Counted from the first letter of the stretch, positions 20,150-33,690 are shown. The stretch: DNA of 64,000 nucleotides from Rostratula benghalensis (GCA_013399305.1 VXAI01000373.1:1-64000); one strand, 5' to 3'. Translations and numbers: made by a program. Notes: generated by a model not told the origin, from the sequence alone.

Positions 20150-23100
20150 GTAAGTAAAAGCTTAGCAGAAAAAACAAAACATTGAAATAATTTTCATAGG
20201 GGAGATTTAGCTAAAGGAGAAAGCACGCTGAGTATCTTATGATATATTGTCACAATTTAAATTTTGATGACATACTGTTTTGTTTTGTCCTCTGGTATAA
20301 TGGTTTGGTTACTATTGGTTCTTTAGTGGCTGGAATAATTTGGTTACTACTAGGATTTTTAGTGGCTGGAATCTAATACATGATTTAAGTGAATTAGAAT
20401 ATTTGTATTGACTTCAGTAGGCAGCGAATCACATGGAGTTTGATCACGGTTCCTTCTTGTAGCTTTAAATTTCTCCTGTTGCAGTGAGCAACAGCATAGT
20501 ATGCATAGGTTATGTGGTAGATTTCCCCAGTTACTGAGGTTCACTGGTTGATTTCTTACTGTGTTTTTAGAAGATATTGGTGAGTCTTTCTAGTGTTATC
20601 TTTTAAAACCCAGGGTTGTAGTCCTCCCTGCTTTGCAATGCTATTCTTTCCCAACAAGACTGTGTCTTGGACAAAACCAGTGCAGGTAGAAGAGGAAAGT
20701 AATTAACTTCTGGCCCATGGCTAATTTTTCATGTATCATTCATCAAAGTAGTTGCTGCTTCTTGTCCTCAGTGATGTTTTGAGCCTTTATTGGCTTACAG
20801 AGCAAGAATTTAAGGACGATGGATTCAATGTTCAAAACATAATGCACATGTGAATCTGGATTATCAGTTATTAAAGCCTCCCATATCATGTTCCCCTAGC
20901 CTCTACCAGGTACAAGAGAAATTTCCTCAATGCTCAGCAGTTACTCCTAAACCTCATTATCCTTAGTTAATCAATGTTTTACTATAATGACAAACATGGT
21001 AATGTGATTTTAGAGAGTTAAAGAAATTTGCTGTCAAGGCAACTAGTTACCTTGAAAGTTGTGAGTCAAGACACCAACTTTTATTGTTGATTTTGTAATG
21101 AAGTGGCAAATAGTAAGACAGCTAATCTGGGAAGTCTTCAAGAAAAGCATGAACCTGCTTTCTTAATGAGTCCTATTAACTTTTAACAGTAATATTTTTC
21201 ATCTTCTGTCCTACAATAAACTTCAGTTAAATAATAAAAACATTGGGTACACCTCATTATCTTATTTTACTGGTAGAATCCATTATGTAAAAGCGTCAGT
21301 TTTTCTCTCTGCCCATTTTATCAAAGCCGTATGCTCACAAGAGAACCATTTCATTCAAGTTTCACCTGGAATCATGCTGCTGAAAAGTTTTGGATAAACA
21401 CTTTTGGGTAAGGACTCTTATTTGTACATTCAATTCTTGCCCTTTGTAGGTCAATGGTGGAACTTTTTAGTTCACGTCAGGCTCAGTTGTGGAGTTAAGC
21501 CTCTTCAGAGCATGCCATGGGTCTATCCTCCAGCTTCATATGACGTTAACAAATGATCAAGCAGCAGATAACCCATAACCCCTAAAAGAGGTTGATAGTT
21601 CAGTGCTTCCAAAACTGGGTCCATTAAAACAAAGGTGGAAGATTATCTTTCCTTCTGCATATGACAGAAATTATTAAATGGGCTGGGACAGTGGCCAACA
21701 ATTTCATGGTCTTTCCATTTACCATAAGCATTAAATATAGTGTATGCATCTAAACATTTTTGAAGTAAGGGTTGGTTTGTATCTCATAACCCTGTTTAAT
21801 ATCCACATCCCAGAAGTTAAGCAAAGAAAGCAACATACTGGTCCTTTTATTAATATTGTTTTCTCATTCCCATATCTAATTTTGGGCACATTCCTGAGTC
21901 CAGTTCTCAATTACATGGTTCTCTGCAGCCACCAAATGTCATCACTTTAATCTTGAAATGGATGTTTCGAATTCATCCCAGCTTCTGCATAAAAATTACT
22001 TTGGAAAATCATAGCAATATTAAAGTACAATATTTCTCAGAAAGCGAATAATGCCCTTAGGCCAGTGCAGGTAATTCAAGTCTGTAACAGTGAAATTACT
22101 TGACACGCTGAGTTTGAATTTTAAGCATGAAAGAGTTTCTTTTACAATGCTGGAACTGAAATGTAAAAAATTTCCCTTTTGCTTTCATATTTGAAATTTT
22201 ATTACATTTGTCAATACCTATAAAGATTTGTTTTAAATAATAAGATTTATCTTGGCCATGCTTCACAAAATAATCTGCAGTTTTAATTCCCAAATGATGG
22301 AATTTTTAATGGGAAATGATAATAGTCACTGTAGGGCTATGCTAATTATGGACACTCAAGCACTGAGAAAGAACTGTGGCATTGTGTAGCTCACAGAAGA
22401 AATAACACTTGGCTCTCTACACCTGATTGAATTATTAATCAGAAATTCATTTGGCCAGGTCTTCTTTTTAGTTTTGGATGCATCAGTCCAAACAACACTG
22501 AACCAATCAAGGGTTCATAATATATTCTTACTATTGAGTTTGTCTCTGGGGAGCTGGGAACTAGATACATGAAGTGTAAAAAGAAATTTTTCTTTTATGC
22601 AAAGGAGGAGAAAGAGAAGAAAACAATCCTACCTACTTTGTAGTGATTGTAGTGAAGTGTTGAGGAGCAGTAGTTCCTCAGGCATCCTCAGAAGAGACAC
22701 CTTCCTTCATAGGAATGGGCCTTGAGCTGGAACTGCTGACAATGGCTGAATATTGCTATGAAGACTCAGTAGCAGATGGGGAGGTAATAGTTTGCAGGGT
22801 GGCATCTACGCAGTGATCCAAGAGGGAACATTTCTTCCTTTCAAGGAGGAGATTATCTTTAATTTTAAAGCTCAGGTATGTCTTGAATAGTACACTTACA
22901 AACACCTTGGTGGATTTCTTTCCTGCATGATGCCCGACAGCCAAGGTGGCTGGAACTCCTGTCAGTACAGAGTTTTTAATATTTACTTTTATTCCATGAC
23001 AGTGTGGTGCAGCCACTTGAAGAACCTTGAGGAACATTAGTTTTTCATGTCCTTGTCACTCTATCAGGGAAAGAAGGGGACAAATGTTTCCATAAGTGTT

Positions 23101-23890
23101 GTATACACAACAGTAAAAAGAGGGTCTTTGAGAGGTCTAAGTAGTTTTGACTGAATCAGAATGCAGGGTCTTTGCTTGACATACAAATCTTCAGAATGTC
23201 TGCTCTTCATCCTCGACTGAAACCTTGACAGAACTGAACCCTTTGTGGCTTATCATCAAATGGCATCTGCTGATATTTGATGCAGGTTGTAGTAGTTTGT
23301 TGAATTGAAGGCAGAGATGACATAAACATGATGTAACATTGTTACTTCAGTTAAATAAGTGGTGTTTTTTGGAAATTTTTTTTTGGGGGAGAGTGCTCTT
23401 CTATCATGAGAAAGAGCACATCTTGAAATACCTCTCTCCAGTTCTAGGACAAAGTTTGGTGACACTCTAAAGAGAACCTTCAGGAGGATGTAACAGGTAG
23501 AACTTTATAGCTCCACTTTTCTCTTTAACTCAGGGGCCTTTAGAGTAAGTTTGTTGCTAGCTAGTTGGCCTCTTTTGGCCCTGCTTTTCTGCTAAAAATG
23601 CATTTATCTCCAGTAGTCTGGTGTTAATGAGTCTTTGGACTCTGTTGTGTGGGTCTTTCTGAAGTATGTGCTTTAGAGAACAGCCTTTACATCCTTCCTC
23701 TCCTGAAGTTGCCAAAGTTTTTGCAAGTGTTTGCCTAGAAAAACCCATATTTTTTTTTCTTATTACTAACCTCTTTCTATCAAATGATAGAAACGGGAAG
23801 GTGTTAAGGAATTTTGGGGGAAATCTCAGTACAGATACGCTTTTAGACGTGGAAGGTAAAAATATGAGTCCAGTTTTAGGTGGTAAAGAA
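20150..23890. other. Downstream of the CA8 stop exon: putative 3' UTR intron or intergenic
   Basis: Starts with GTAAGT. No coding exon recognised. A 35-bp tandem duplication sits at 20304-20372. Near 23415-23450 a phrase resembling the CR1 'upstream RT' region is too weak to call. Confidence 0.45.
20304..20372 (+). repeat. 35-bp imperfect tandem duplication
   Basis: TTTGGTTACTATTGGTTC... (from 20304) recurs from 20339 as TTTGGTTACTACTAGGATT.... Both copies end TTTAGTGGCTGGAAT. Confidence 0.88.
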
Positions 23891-24247
23891 CAACAGAATC
23901 ACAGAATAGTTGTGGTTGGAAGGTGCCTCTGGAGATATACTAGTCCCATCCTCTGCTCAAAGCAGCGTTAACTACAATAAATTGCTCAGGGCCATGTCCA
24001 GCTGGGTTTTGAATTATCTGTAAGGATGGCGACTCCACAACCTCTTTGAGTGACCTGTTCCTGTGTTTGACCACTCGTGTGGGGAAAAAAAAGTTCTTAA
24101 TTTAAAATGAAATCTCCTGTATTACGATTTGTACCCATTACCTCTTCTCCTTTCACTGGATACTGAAGATTTCATTGAAGATTTTGGTGCCATCTTCTAT
24201 ACTTTTTCTCACAAAGCGCTTATACACATGGGTAAGATCCCTCTTAC
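23891..24247 (-). mobile_element. Diverged CR1 fragment, ~0.36 kb
   Basis: It begins with the complement of a CR1 tail, CAGAATCACAGAATAGTTGT, then TTGGAAGGTGCCTCTGGAGA, GACTCCACAACCTCTTTGAG and TGTACCCATTACCTCTTCTC, and fades out after GGTAAGATCCCTCTTACAG. The 'CCTCTGGAGAT' version marks an older subfamily than the copies with 'ACCTTAAAGATCAT'. Confidence 0.85.
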
Positions 24248-27200
24248 AGGTATCAGTGCACTCCCTTTTTGTGGCGTTGCACATGATATGGTAACAGTAG
24301 ATCATAGAATATGGTGGGATATTCAAATACAGAGTGAGCTGTGGGGCTGTGCCTTTGAGAAATGGTGGTAAGAGTGGCCCAGTGCTGTAGTTTGTGTTTC
24401 TTTGCTTAGTGGATCTCAGTGAACTTCACATTTGAATGGAGGTTTATGTTACCAGTCAAGATGTGTCTTTACTCTCAGTTGCTTGTAGCCTTTGTTCCTG
24501 AAGTTCACAAACTTGCTCTGCTGAAGTTCCAGCACTTGGGGAACTTTCCTGATGTGTAGATGAGAGCTGGAGTAAGCTTTCAGCAGCCGTGGATCAGTAG
24601 GCTACTGTGACCATTCTGTTCTTACGCCTGGTTTAAAAGAAAAACCCCAAAGATTATCAACATTAGTTCTTTAGAAATACAAATGGCATTTCCTAGATGT
24701 GATGAATTGCCAGTATTTATGCCACTTCTCAGCAGCATAAATTTTCCAATTTTTCATCAGTCATTGTTTGTCTCCGTGAGTTTAGGTTTTGTGTTCAAAA
24801 GGGCGTTGGTTTAATTGTTACGCCTCAGTCTTTGAAAGAAACTCTACTTCATGTTATCAGGAAAACCGAGTATTGTTCCCCTGTGTTTTAAGAGCTTGTG
24901 TATAGTGCTTACACTCTGCTGGCACTTGAGCCTACTTGAGAATGTGCTTACATTTGAGTGCACAGCTACCGGACAGAGGGCCAAACACCTTTGGCTTGTG
25001 AGCCACACACCATATTCAGAGACCTACCGGAAAGATACCAAAACTTGGGGAGCATTCAGGGAATGGAACATTTCAGGAATGGCTGAAGGATGATGCCTTT
25101 TCAGGTTGCTTCCTACTGATTAGTTGTAATAGCAAGGAATGGGGAGTGCACCGAGGCTGTAAATTGACCCTGTAATGTCATCCTGACTCGTTTTCCCACT
25201 GCTGAAGGTTCAAATTAATATTGCAGCAAAATGCTTTTGTTGCCTGTGTGACATACCTCTGACACGGGAGCCACAATTTAGGGATTTGATAGCCACAGGT
25301 GAGGAAAACACCATTTTGAGTTGTAGCTATTTCCAGAATGAGTAATATTGGAATTTTCCTTGTTCAGTCCTCTACTGAGCTTTTCTTAGAAATACATGGA
25401 TACTGGTGGAGGAATGGAAAACAGTTGAAAACCCTTAGTACCTAAAGAAGCAACAAAGTAGAAAATATTGTCCTTCCTTTTCTAAGCTAGAAACCCCATG
25501 AAGTAGCTCAGGAGTCAGGCGCGTGTTTGTGCTCCAAATAAGATACTTCCTGCTGACCTGGGCTCCCAAATTTCTTGATCTGTGACTCTGTATCAGCATC
25601 ACGCATTCCTCGCTATCCACAATGCACTGCTATCATCAGCTTTTTTTGTTTGTTTGTTTTTTCATGAAAAGTATTTTTAGAGTATAATTTGCTGCTGCTT
25701 TATTGTGTATGGTTTGTACGCTGCTACTTAGGAAGTGATAATGTCACCAGGAGTGCCAGTCATAAAAAAAAAAACCCAAACCACTCTCACAGCATGTTTA
25801 TTGGCAATTTCAACACAAAAGCTGGAGTCTGAAAATGCTGAAACTCTGCCATATTTTTTTCACTTATTTGGAAAATGTTGCAAATTAGTGGTGAGGCAGA
25901 ATGGTAGGAAGCTTAAATCATCTTTGATAAAATTACATCTGCTTTTTTAAATATAGAGACTCCAGATTAGTAGATGTGAAATATAGTAATGGAGCAGCTC
26001 TCAAATGTCAAGGGAATTTGAAAGACATACAGGTACATGTGTCTGACCACAGACAGGGAAGGAAGCCTACAATGGGAGTTCCTCCTTCAGCAACGTTATA
26101 CATGTTAGGAAGTGGGAGTCACTCAGTTTTACCAGGGTGAAGTCACACAGGGAGTTTTAAGCAAAACATTATTACTCCATTGAAACTGAAGGTCCATGTA
26201 GTCACAGGTCATTACTCTTACTGGAATTTGTAATTTAAATATTTTATATAGATGAAAACAGGACAGTGAAAGTCTGCAAACAAACCCTCCCATAGCAGAC
26301 AGCAGTGTTTTGAAAACAAACTGAAAACAAAACCAAACCAACCAAGTTATTTGGGTTACTGAAAATGTTTCTGCAACTGATTGTTGCTCAAGGAAGAGAA
26401 TACCTGCAGTGGGTGTTGTTAGCAAGGTTGTGACTTGCACCACAGTTTGTGACAGAGCGGTGCTCCAAAGCAAAACTCGCTGTAATTTTGAAAAGATATT
26501 TATGCATCCCCAGAGTTCAAGAGAAACAAAGGTACACTTCGGTTAGCGGAGATGTGGTTAAATGCCTACAGAACTAGATGTAGACTCAATAAATTGTGAC
26601 CTTTCCATGGCAGGAGTGCAACTGTTTCAGGAAAGATAAGGATTCGTAAAGTTGTCAGTTCTCTTGTCTGAGACACTCTAAGTCCACGCCTGACCATACT
26701 TTCAGGTGATGTTTTTAGGAAGGTATAAGATAATGGTAATCTATAGTCAGTGTTAAAAGTGTTTTTCCTGCCCATTTCCTTTGATTTTTTTTTTTTTTAA
26801 ACTCTTAAACTTTTTGGTTTAACCTAGTGTTAAGGAGGAGCAGGCAAGGTGCTTCTACAAGGAAAAAAATAGAGAAGCTGTGTAAGAAGCTGATGGTAAG
26901 GAGTACATTAAGACAGGGGAGGTAGAAAAGCTCTCCAGAGAGCAGATTGACTACATTTAAATAACAGAAGAAAGTTTTGGATCTTGTTTAGTGATCTTGA
27001 CCAAAGGCTGATGCAGTGGGGCATCTTATTTCCTCCCTATCAGATGGAAAGGTGTGTTGTCGTGGCCATTCTGTTAAATTTCTCCATAGTCCGTTTATTT
27101 GCACTTTCTCAACACTTTTGGAAGACTTTGAAAAATAATGCTTTTCACTGAAGTGTTTTTATATCTTCTCTTTCAAACGTGTTCTGACTATTACTGTGGG

Positions 27201-27277
27201 AACATATGGACCTTTAGTTCTTAAAAATATATGAGTTTGTCCCTATCTTTGCTTTTGCTGCTGCTCCTTCTTTCCTA
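24248..27277. other. No recognised feature
   Basis: About 3 kb of unique-looking sequence. It has an A11 run near 25766 and a T12 run near 26787. I see no exon or repeat family. Confidence 0.45.
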
Positions 27278-28231
27278 GAATCATTGAATCATAGAATGGT
27301 TAGTGTTGGCAGGGACCTTAAAGATCATCATGTTCCAACCCCCCTGCCCTGGGCAGGGACACCTCCCACCAGACCAGGTTGCTCAAAGCCCCATCCAGCC
27401 TGGCCTTGAACCCCTCCAGGGGTGGGGCAGCCACAGCTTCTCTGGGCAACCTCTTCCAGTGCCTCACCACCTTCACAGGAAAGAATTTCTTTCTGGTATC
27501 TCATCTAAATCTCCCCTCTACTAATTTAAAGCCATTACCCCTTGTCCTGTCACTGCACTTCCTGACAAAGAGTCCCTCTCCAGCTCTCCTGTAGGCTCCC
27601 TTCAGATACTGGAAGGCTGCTCTAAGGTCTTCCCAGAGTCTTCTCTTCTCCAGGCTGAACAAGTACAGCTCCCTCAGCCGTTTGTCAAAGCAGAGGTGCT
27701 CCATCCCTCTGCTCATCTTTGTGGCCATCTGCTGGACCCCTTCCAACAGGCCCATGTCCTTTCTGTATTGAGGACTCCAGAGCTGGACACAGCACTCGAG
27801 GTGGGGTCTCATGAGGGTAAAGTAGAGGGGTAGAATCACCTCCCGTGACCTGCTGGTCATGCTTCTTTTGATGCAGCCCAGGACGTGGTTGGCTTTCTGG
27901 GCTGCCAGTGTGCTATGCCGGCTCAGGTTGAGCTTCTCATCCACCAACACTTCCAAGTCCTTCTCCTCAGGCCTGCTCTCCAGCCATTTTCTGCCCAGCC
28001 TGTATTTGTGCTTGGGATTGCCACGTCCCAGGTGCAGGACCCTGCACTTGGCTTGGTTGAATTTCAGGAGGTTCACACTGACCTACCTCTCAGGACTGTC
28101 CAGGTCCCTCTGGATGGCATCCCTTCCCTCCAGCGTGTTGGCTGCACCACCGAGCTCGGTGTCATCGGCAAACTTGCTGAGGGTGCACTCTATCCCACTG
28201 TTTATGTCTCCGACAAAGATGTTAAATAGCA
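27278..28231 (-). mobile_element. CR1 LINE fragment, ~0.95 kb, with a long ORF2 remnant
   Basis: The 3' tail is at 27278-27300. The minus strand encodes the CR1 ORF2 C-terminal region in an open frame of 191 codons (27501-28076), with [45 protein letters not shown] and [17 protein letters not shown]. It ends in the RT region near AACATCTTTGTCGGAGAC (read on -). It belongs to the subfamily with ACCTTAAAGATCAT wording and is fairly young by its intact frame. Confidence 0.95.
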
Positions 28232-28733
28232 CTTATCTCACTTTCTGAGATAAAATTACACTCTTGCATTTATCACATTTTTTACAAGAAAATTTATTGC
28301 ATGGGAGGAATCTAAGTACATAAAATTATGATATGGAAGAATTAGAAATAAATATTCTTGGAAACATAATGCTTTTTTTACTTTCTAAGGATTATTTCCA
28401 AATTTTAATTGACTTTATTAATACTTTTTTTTTATAACCATGATTATTGTGATAATAGCTCTCTTAGATTTCCCAGGTATTTACACTGTAGGGCAGTGAT
28501 TCCAAAGGGATTTTTATTGGGAATGGTTTTCTGATCTGTAGAGTACTCCACCACAAGCGTGGGACTTTATTAAAGTACGAGTCCACCCAAGCAAAGGAAA
28601 TTTCAGAAGCAGAAATATAACCTGTAAGCAAGCAAGTCATCTAGGCAATTTTCTGTTTATAATACTCATGCCTATTTGTACAATTTTAGCTCAAATATTA
28701 CATTTCCAAAAACTTTTCAGAAGAGTAAGAGAA

Positions 28734-28771
28734 GTATCTACAGAAACCCTTCGTATCTACAGAAACCCGTT
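28734..28771 (+). repeat. 19-bp tandem duplication
   Basis: GTATCTACAGAAACCCTTC is followed at once by GTATCTACAGAAACCCGTT. Confidence 0.92.
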
Positions 28772-29663
28772 GCCTAAATAGTGTGTTACTTGACCACATG
28801 TATTATGGAGCAGCATTATTAATTTAGTATGGTAGAAAAGTTACTCTTAAACAAGAATAAAGGGCAAACATGAATAACAATGCTACCAATATATACAATC
28901 AGTCTTTTGTCAGATGCTACGTTAAGTGTTTCTGAAACAAACACAACCGAAATGTTGAGACTGGCTCGTAATTAGGCTCCTTTCCAAAAGTAATCCATTA
29001 ATGCAATAGCTGCCCAAATCCCAGTTCAACTTAATTTCACTGACTTTGATTTTTGGACCAAAACCATTAAACTTGAACTAGTGAAAAATGTACAAAATGT
29101 GCATTCAATTAAGGAGTAATTAGATACTCAATCACCCTTACATCACACTAGGGATTATCCAAGAAAGAAGTGAGATACTGCTCACTGCACTGTATAAAAC
29201 ACTTTTGTTAATTAGTTTAGCACTAATTGAGATTGAGAAAGTGTCACCATGTCACAGCATTAGTTTGCCTATGCAGAACTTTAAGAACACAAAGTTTTTC
29301 GCTTCCTTTGAGCTTCCTCATTCAGATTTTTCAGTCTAATTCCCTGACCTAGGATCTTCTGTCTGGGTAAGAGGAACCTTTCTTTTCACTTCAGGTAGGC
29401 GGTTGGTCCCTGCACCCTCATTTCTGTAGCCCACTGAAGAACAAGCCAAGAGTTTTTCCAGAAATGGGGAATAAGATTTTGTGGTTGCTGTTGTTACACC
29501 TTTATACCAAACCCCAGGAAGAGCTGGGAATCCTTGGTACTATTACGTAAAGTATAACTATGGCTGAAACCAGAAGCACCGGGGCAGTCCAAGCAGCTGA
29601 TTTCCTAAGGTTCTGCTAAAGCACGTGAATATGTGTTTGCATGAAAACAAGTATTGATTTATC

Positions 29664-29721
29664 TCTGCTAATATAATTCATTCCTAATGAATTCTGCTAA
29701 TAATATTCATTCCTAATGAAT
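29664..29721 (+). repeat. 29-bp tandem duplication containing an inverted repeat
   Basis: Two copies (29664-29692 and 29693-29721) both begin TCTGCTAATA and end ATTCATTCCTAATGAAT, in which ATTCATT and AATGAAT are inverted with respect to each other. Confidence 0.92.
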
Positions 29722-31209
29722 AGGAATATGGCTGCTATTAGGAGGGACAATCTGGGTGAAGGTTTTCTCTCTCCTGAGCCCACCTGACTCCCGTGAGAGC
29801 CGTGTGCTCAGCTCTTCACTTGGTAGGGCCCCTAAAATGGCAACCAGTAAAAAGTGACTCTAGTAACTCTCAGTGACTAGTATTTTTTTTCCTTTCTGGT
29901 GCTTTCCACCTTAGAATCAATTACCTGCCTGATTCAGAAAGCCAACTGTAAAGCTTTTTTTCAAGTTAATAATTTTACTACTGCATTTAACTTTGCATTT
30001 TTATTGCCATTTCCTCCATTAAATCTTCCAGCACCGGCTTTACCCTAAAAGAGAAGAATCAGGACCATTATTGTCACTGAGGTATATACCCTGGGACTGT
30101 CCCCACCTGCTGTCATGAAATCCTTGCTTTTAGTTTTCCCTGTCTCCCTGGCTGGACATAAACAGTCTTTCAGGCCCACTGCGGAGGAATTTCAGTAACA
30201 TAATTGTTCCATTCTCTTTTCAGAGAGGGGGGAAGACAATGCTCCCACAGTGCCCTCAGATGAGAAATGGAAACTTTTGAGGCTGCTGCTTCAGTTGAAC
30301 CACAAAGCCTGTATTGTTTGTCTTCATCTAATTCAGCATTGATAGACAGCTGTGACAGTTGGTCTGTCCGCACGATCCAGTGAAGTTCTGGGAATGGGGC
30401 CTGTACATTAAAAGAAGAAAACACGTTAAATCTTCCAATTCGCACTGTTAACTATTTTAAAATCGTAATTATCATTGCTTATATAGTTTCCTTGCCACAG
30501 CATTAAATAATGTCGTCCAAATAGTACTAATTTTAAGCTTGGTGTGAATGTTAAAAGGTAGAAATACTCATTATTGTTTCGAGTGTTAGATTTAATTTTA
30601 TTCCATGTTGTCTCTTGTGTGGTCAGTAACCATCTTTTCTGTAGAAGGGCGGTGCATTCTGTAAAGCTAATAAAATAATTGTTCACAGAGAGTGTTATAC
30701 AAATTCAGAATTCATTTTTGGGCAGAAAGGAGTACTTCCCTGCCAAACACTTAACATGATGTATCTGAATAAAGACAAATGACATTTGCATTACTAGGAA
30801 CCTAACTGAAATAAAGGACAGTTTTGAAATACGGGAAATTAACTGATGGAACAATAAACGCAATCATCTGGACTACTTTCTACTTGGTCAGTCATGGACC
30901 CTTGCAAAGAAATTTTCAGTTCTGGCGGAAAATGATAGGCCTTTGTTCTCCTGTGAATTACAACAGTTCCATTTGTTTCTGTACATTGCTGAGGATGGTG
31001 ATGTGGGGACCTGCTCTGCGTGTCCTGAGCTCCCTGCACAGTATGGGGATCACCACACTGGGCCACACTTGACACATCTGACAGAGTGGATAAGTAAGTG
31101 TAAGCCAGCTAGTGGAGTTCATAGCTTCTCATTCCTGCAAAACGTCAAAAAGGATAGAGTCAGTAAATGCAGTGTGCAATAGCTTTCATCACCATAACTA
31201 CTAGTGAGG

Positions 31210-31475
31210 TCATGGAATCATAGAATTATTAGAATTGGAAGGGACCTTGAAGGTCATCAGGTTCCAGTGCCCCTGTAGGGACACAGTCCCACCAGACCAG
31301 GTTGCTCAAAGCCCTTCCAGCCTGGTCTTGAACACCTCTGGGGATAGGGTATCCGCAGCCTCTCTGGGCAACCTCTTCCAGTGTCACACCAGCCCCACAG
31401 TAAAAAATGTCTTCCTCAGATAAAATCTAAATCTACCATCTTTGATTTAAAACCTTTACCCCATTTTCCTAGCAC
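31210..31475 (-). mobile_element. CR1 3' fragment, ~0.27 kb
   Basis: The complement of a CR1 end: TCATGGAATCATAGAATTAT, then TTGGAAGGGACCTTGAAGGT, CCACCAGACCAGGTTGCTCA and GGGCAACCTCTTCCAGTG, ending near TTTCCTAGCACAAGG. It is diverged and 5' truncated. Confidence 0.92.
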
Positions 31476-33690
31476 AAGGAGGGCAGATTTCTGCAGAGAG
31501 TTATGCGAGTGGAAGGCCACTGGAGGCACAGATGGCTCCAGAACCAGGGCAAGGTGGAATTGCAAACCGAGGGTTCAAAAAGAAGTGGGAGCATATCTGT
31601 AAATCATCCATCACAAAGTCATCAGCAGTCCATGATGATGGTGAAGGCAGTGTTAGAAGTCATGCTTCATCCACCTTGTCAGGAGCTATGGGGAGAGCTG
31701 CTGCTGAATAATGAGTTACAAGTTCTCCAAGTAATTTATTGTGTACATTGGGGACAGCAGAAACAATAGGGCAAAACCCACACACCAGACGTGAGCTGGG
31801 TGAGGGGGAGTGGATACTGATCACTACTTGATGTGTTGGTAACTGTGTGTACTGCAGAAACACGTGCATCCTTTGGAGAGACACCCAGCTGTCCTTGACA
31901 GCAGACATTGCAATAAATGTGTGGAAAATGCACAGCAACCAGCCCATCACGGTATCACCTGTTTCTTATGGACTTAGAAGAGTAGCAATTGGCAAACTGA
32001 TCCTTGGGCCTACAGAAATTTGTACCTCTTAGGGTTATGTTTATGGAAGTTCCTCTCCACCCTGTGCCCAAATTTAATGAAATCTAACCCTACTATGTAG
32101 TCAAAGGGTTTAAGATTTCAGTGCTGGCTGAAACCATGCTTTCCATCTGCAATGTCCGCAGCACTTTGAGAATGTTCCTGTAGAGCTTCACTGCTGCTCA
32201 GCCCTTCATCAATGACTCCTCAAGTGGCTGCAGCCAGAGACCAACCCCAACACGCTGGTCACCAGAGCCTGGTGTCCTACATCTTGCCATAGGGCAGGGT
32301 GGAGTTTCTGCATGAAGTCTGCTGTAATGGCCTGCAGTGCTTGGGCTGGACTGTCCACAGATTTTGACAGGAATTTGTCCTAGCGGTCAGGTTTGGCACT
32401 AAAATCTTGAAAATGGCCACCTCAAAACAAATCTCTACAAGGTGGAAGTCAACTGATTTCTGCCAGTTGAAGACCTATTCATATCTTCTTGCACCCAACA
32501 ATGAAGGAACCCTCTGAAAGTGGAGGGAATCACGTTGTGAACCTGGCATTTCCCAGCTTATATGCTCAGCTCACTCGGAAGATCTGTTCCCTTTGCACAC
32601 AACATATTATTAACTGCTGAGTATTAACTGAGAGGAGATGTGTTATTAATACAGCAAATATTGACATTATGATGAAATCTGAACTAGATTTACTCTCTAA
32701 AGAAACGTGTTTCTTATCTTGGAGCTGGCTGTGAAATCCAGATACACTGCAAAGCAAATGATGTAATGTCTCCACCGAAAAACTGAAGTCCATTATTTCC
32801 TTTTCCTGTGCTCCTTTCCTGTGTTTGCTGTTCTTTCCTGCATTGCCTTGTGCAGTGAATTTCTAGTCACATAAATACTACTACCAAGGAACTGAGGTTA
32901 GTAATTTTTTCTCAAAAATTTTCAGACTTTTTTTTTTTGTAGGTTTGGCTTTGAAAGAGGAAAAAAACCCCGCTGGTGAAAATACTTAGAACTGTATTTT
33001 TTCTTTCAAACCAGATCTAATTATAACAACAAACTCATTCACAAAACACACCCGTTCTAATTACAGATTGGTCAACCCACATTCATGGTGTGTTGGGAAA
33101 AGTTAAATTAGTCTTTCTGGTTTGGGTAGGACCCCACAGGGAGGAATTTGCAGGAAGGAAGGGCTCTCTGTGCATTACTTCAGTTACACTGCACCCACGA
33201 GAGGCTTTATTGAGTGTGGGGAGGCTCTGCTACTCTCCAATTAAAGTTCATGCTTACTCTTGTATTAACTTTTTTGAGAAATCATAAAACCTGACAAAGG
33301 TATTCTGAGAGTAGTGTAAGGCCCTAAATTAATAATTTCCTCCTCAAGCCTACAGCAGTTCTTCTGAATCAGATTGCTATCTGCACTGGAAGTATTTCTA
33401 AAGGTAAGTATGAATGTTTGTGATGCTCCACATAATTTTAAAGATTTATTAGAAATGTGAATTACAAGTTACACAGTTGGTTGATCAAGAAATTAGTGAC
33501 ATAATACTTAAAAACAGCTGCATGTCTCATGAGGCAAAAGCTGGCTCTGAAGCCTTCTGGTAAACTTTTGGAAGGTATTGGGAACGAGAAGAAATCCAGC
33601 TCTTGGGAGAAAGCAGGTGAGTTGGGGCAGGACTTCCCCTGTTGATGATCACTCTGCAAGTGATGTATTGTTTGGGTTGTCAAGAGGATT
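31476..33690. other. Unclassified sequence, somewhat GC-richer than its neighbours
   Basis: About 31480-32560 has few AT runs and may be an old, unrecognised dispersed repeat. Neither strand gives a reading I can assign. The remainder is AT-rich. Confidence 0.3.

Larger units (their letters stand above)
28232..31209. other. AT-rich unique sequence with small duplications
   Basis: Holds two short tandem duplications (28734-28771, 29664-29721) and a repeat-free stretch with homeodomain-type TAATTA cores at about 29080-29280. A 91-codon minus-strand frame (30170-30445) has no recognisable family. Confidence 0.4.

Noticed and set aside
23405..23450. CR1-like wording (AGCACATCTTGAAATACCTC)
   Set aside because: Too short and isolated to support a repeat call.
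30170..30445. 91-codon minus-strand frame with an acceptor-like TTTTAATGTACAG upstream of part of it
   Set aside because: No family resemblance, no matching donor and partner exons; a single acceptor-like motif is common by chance.
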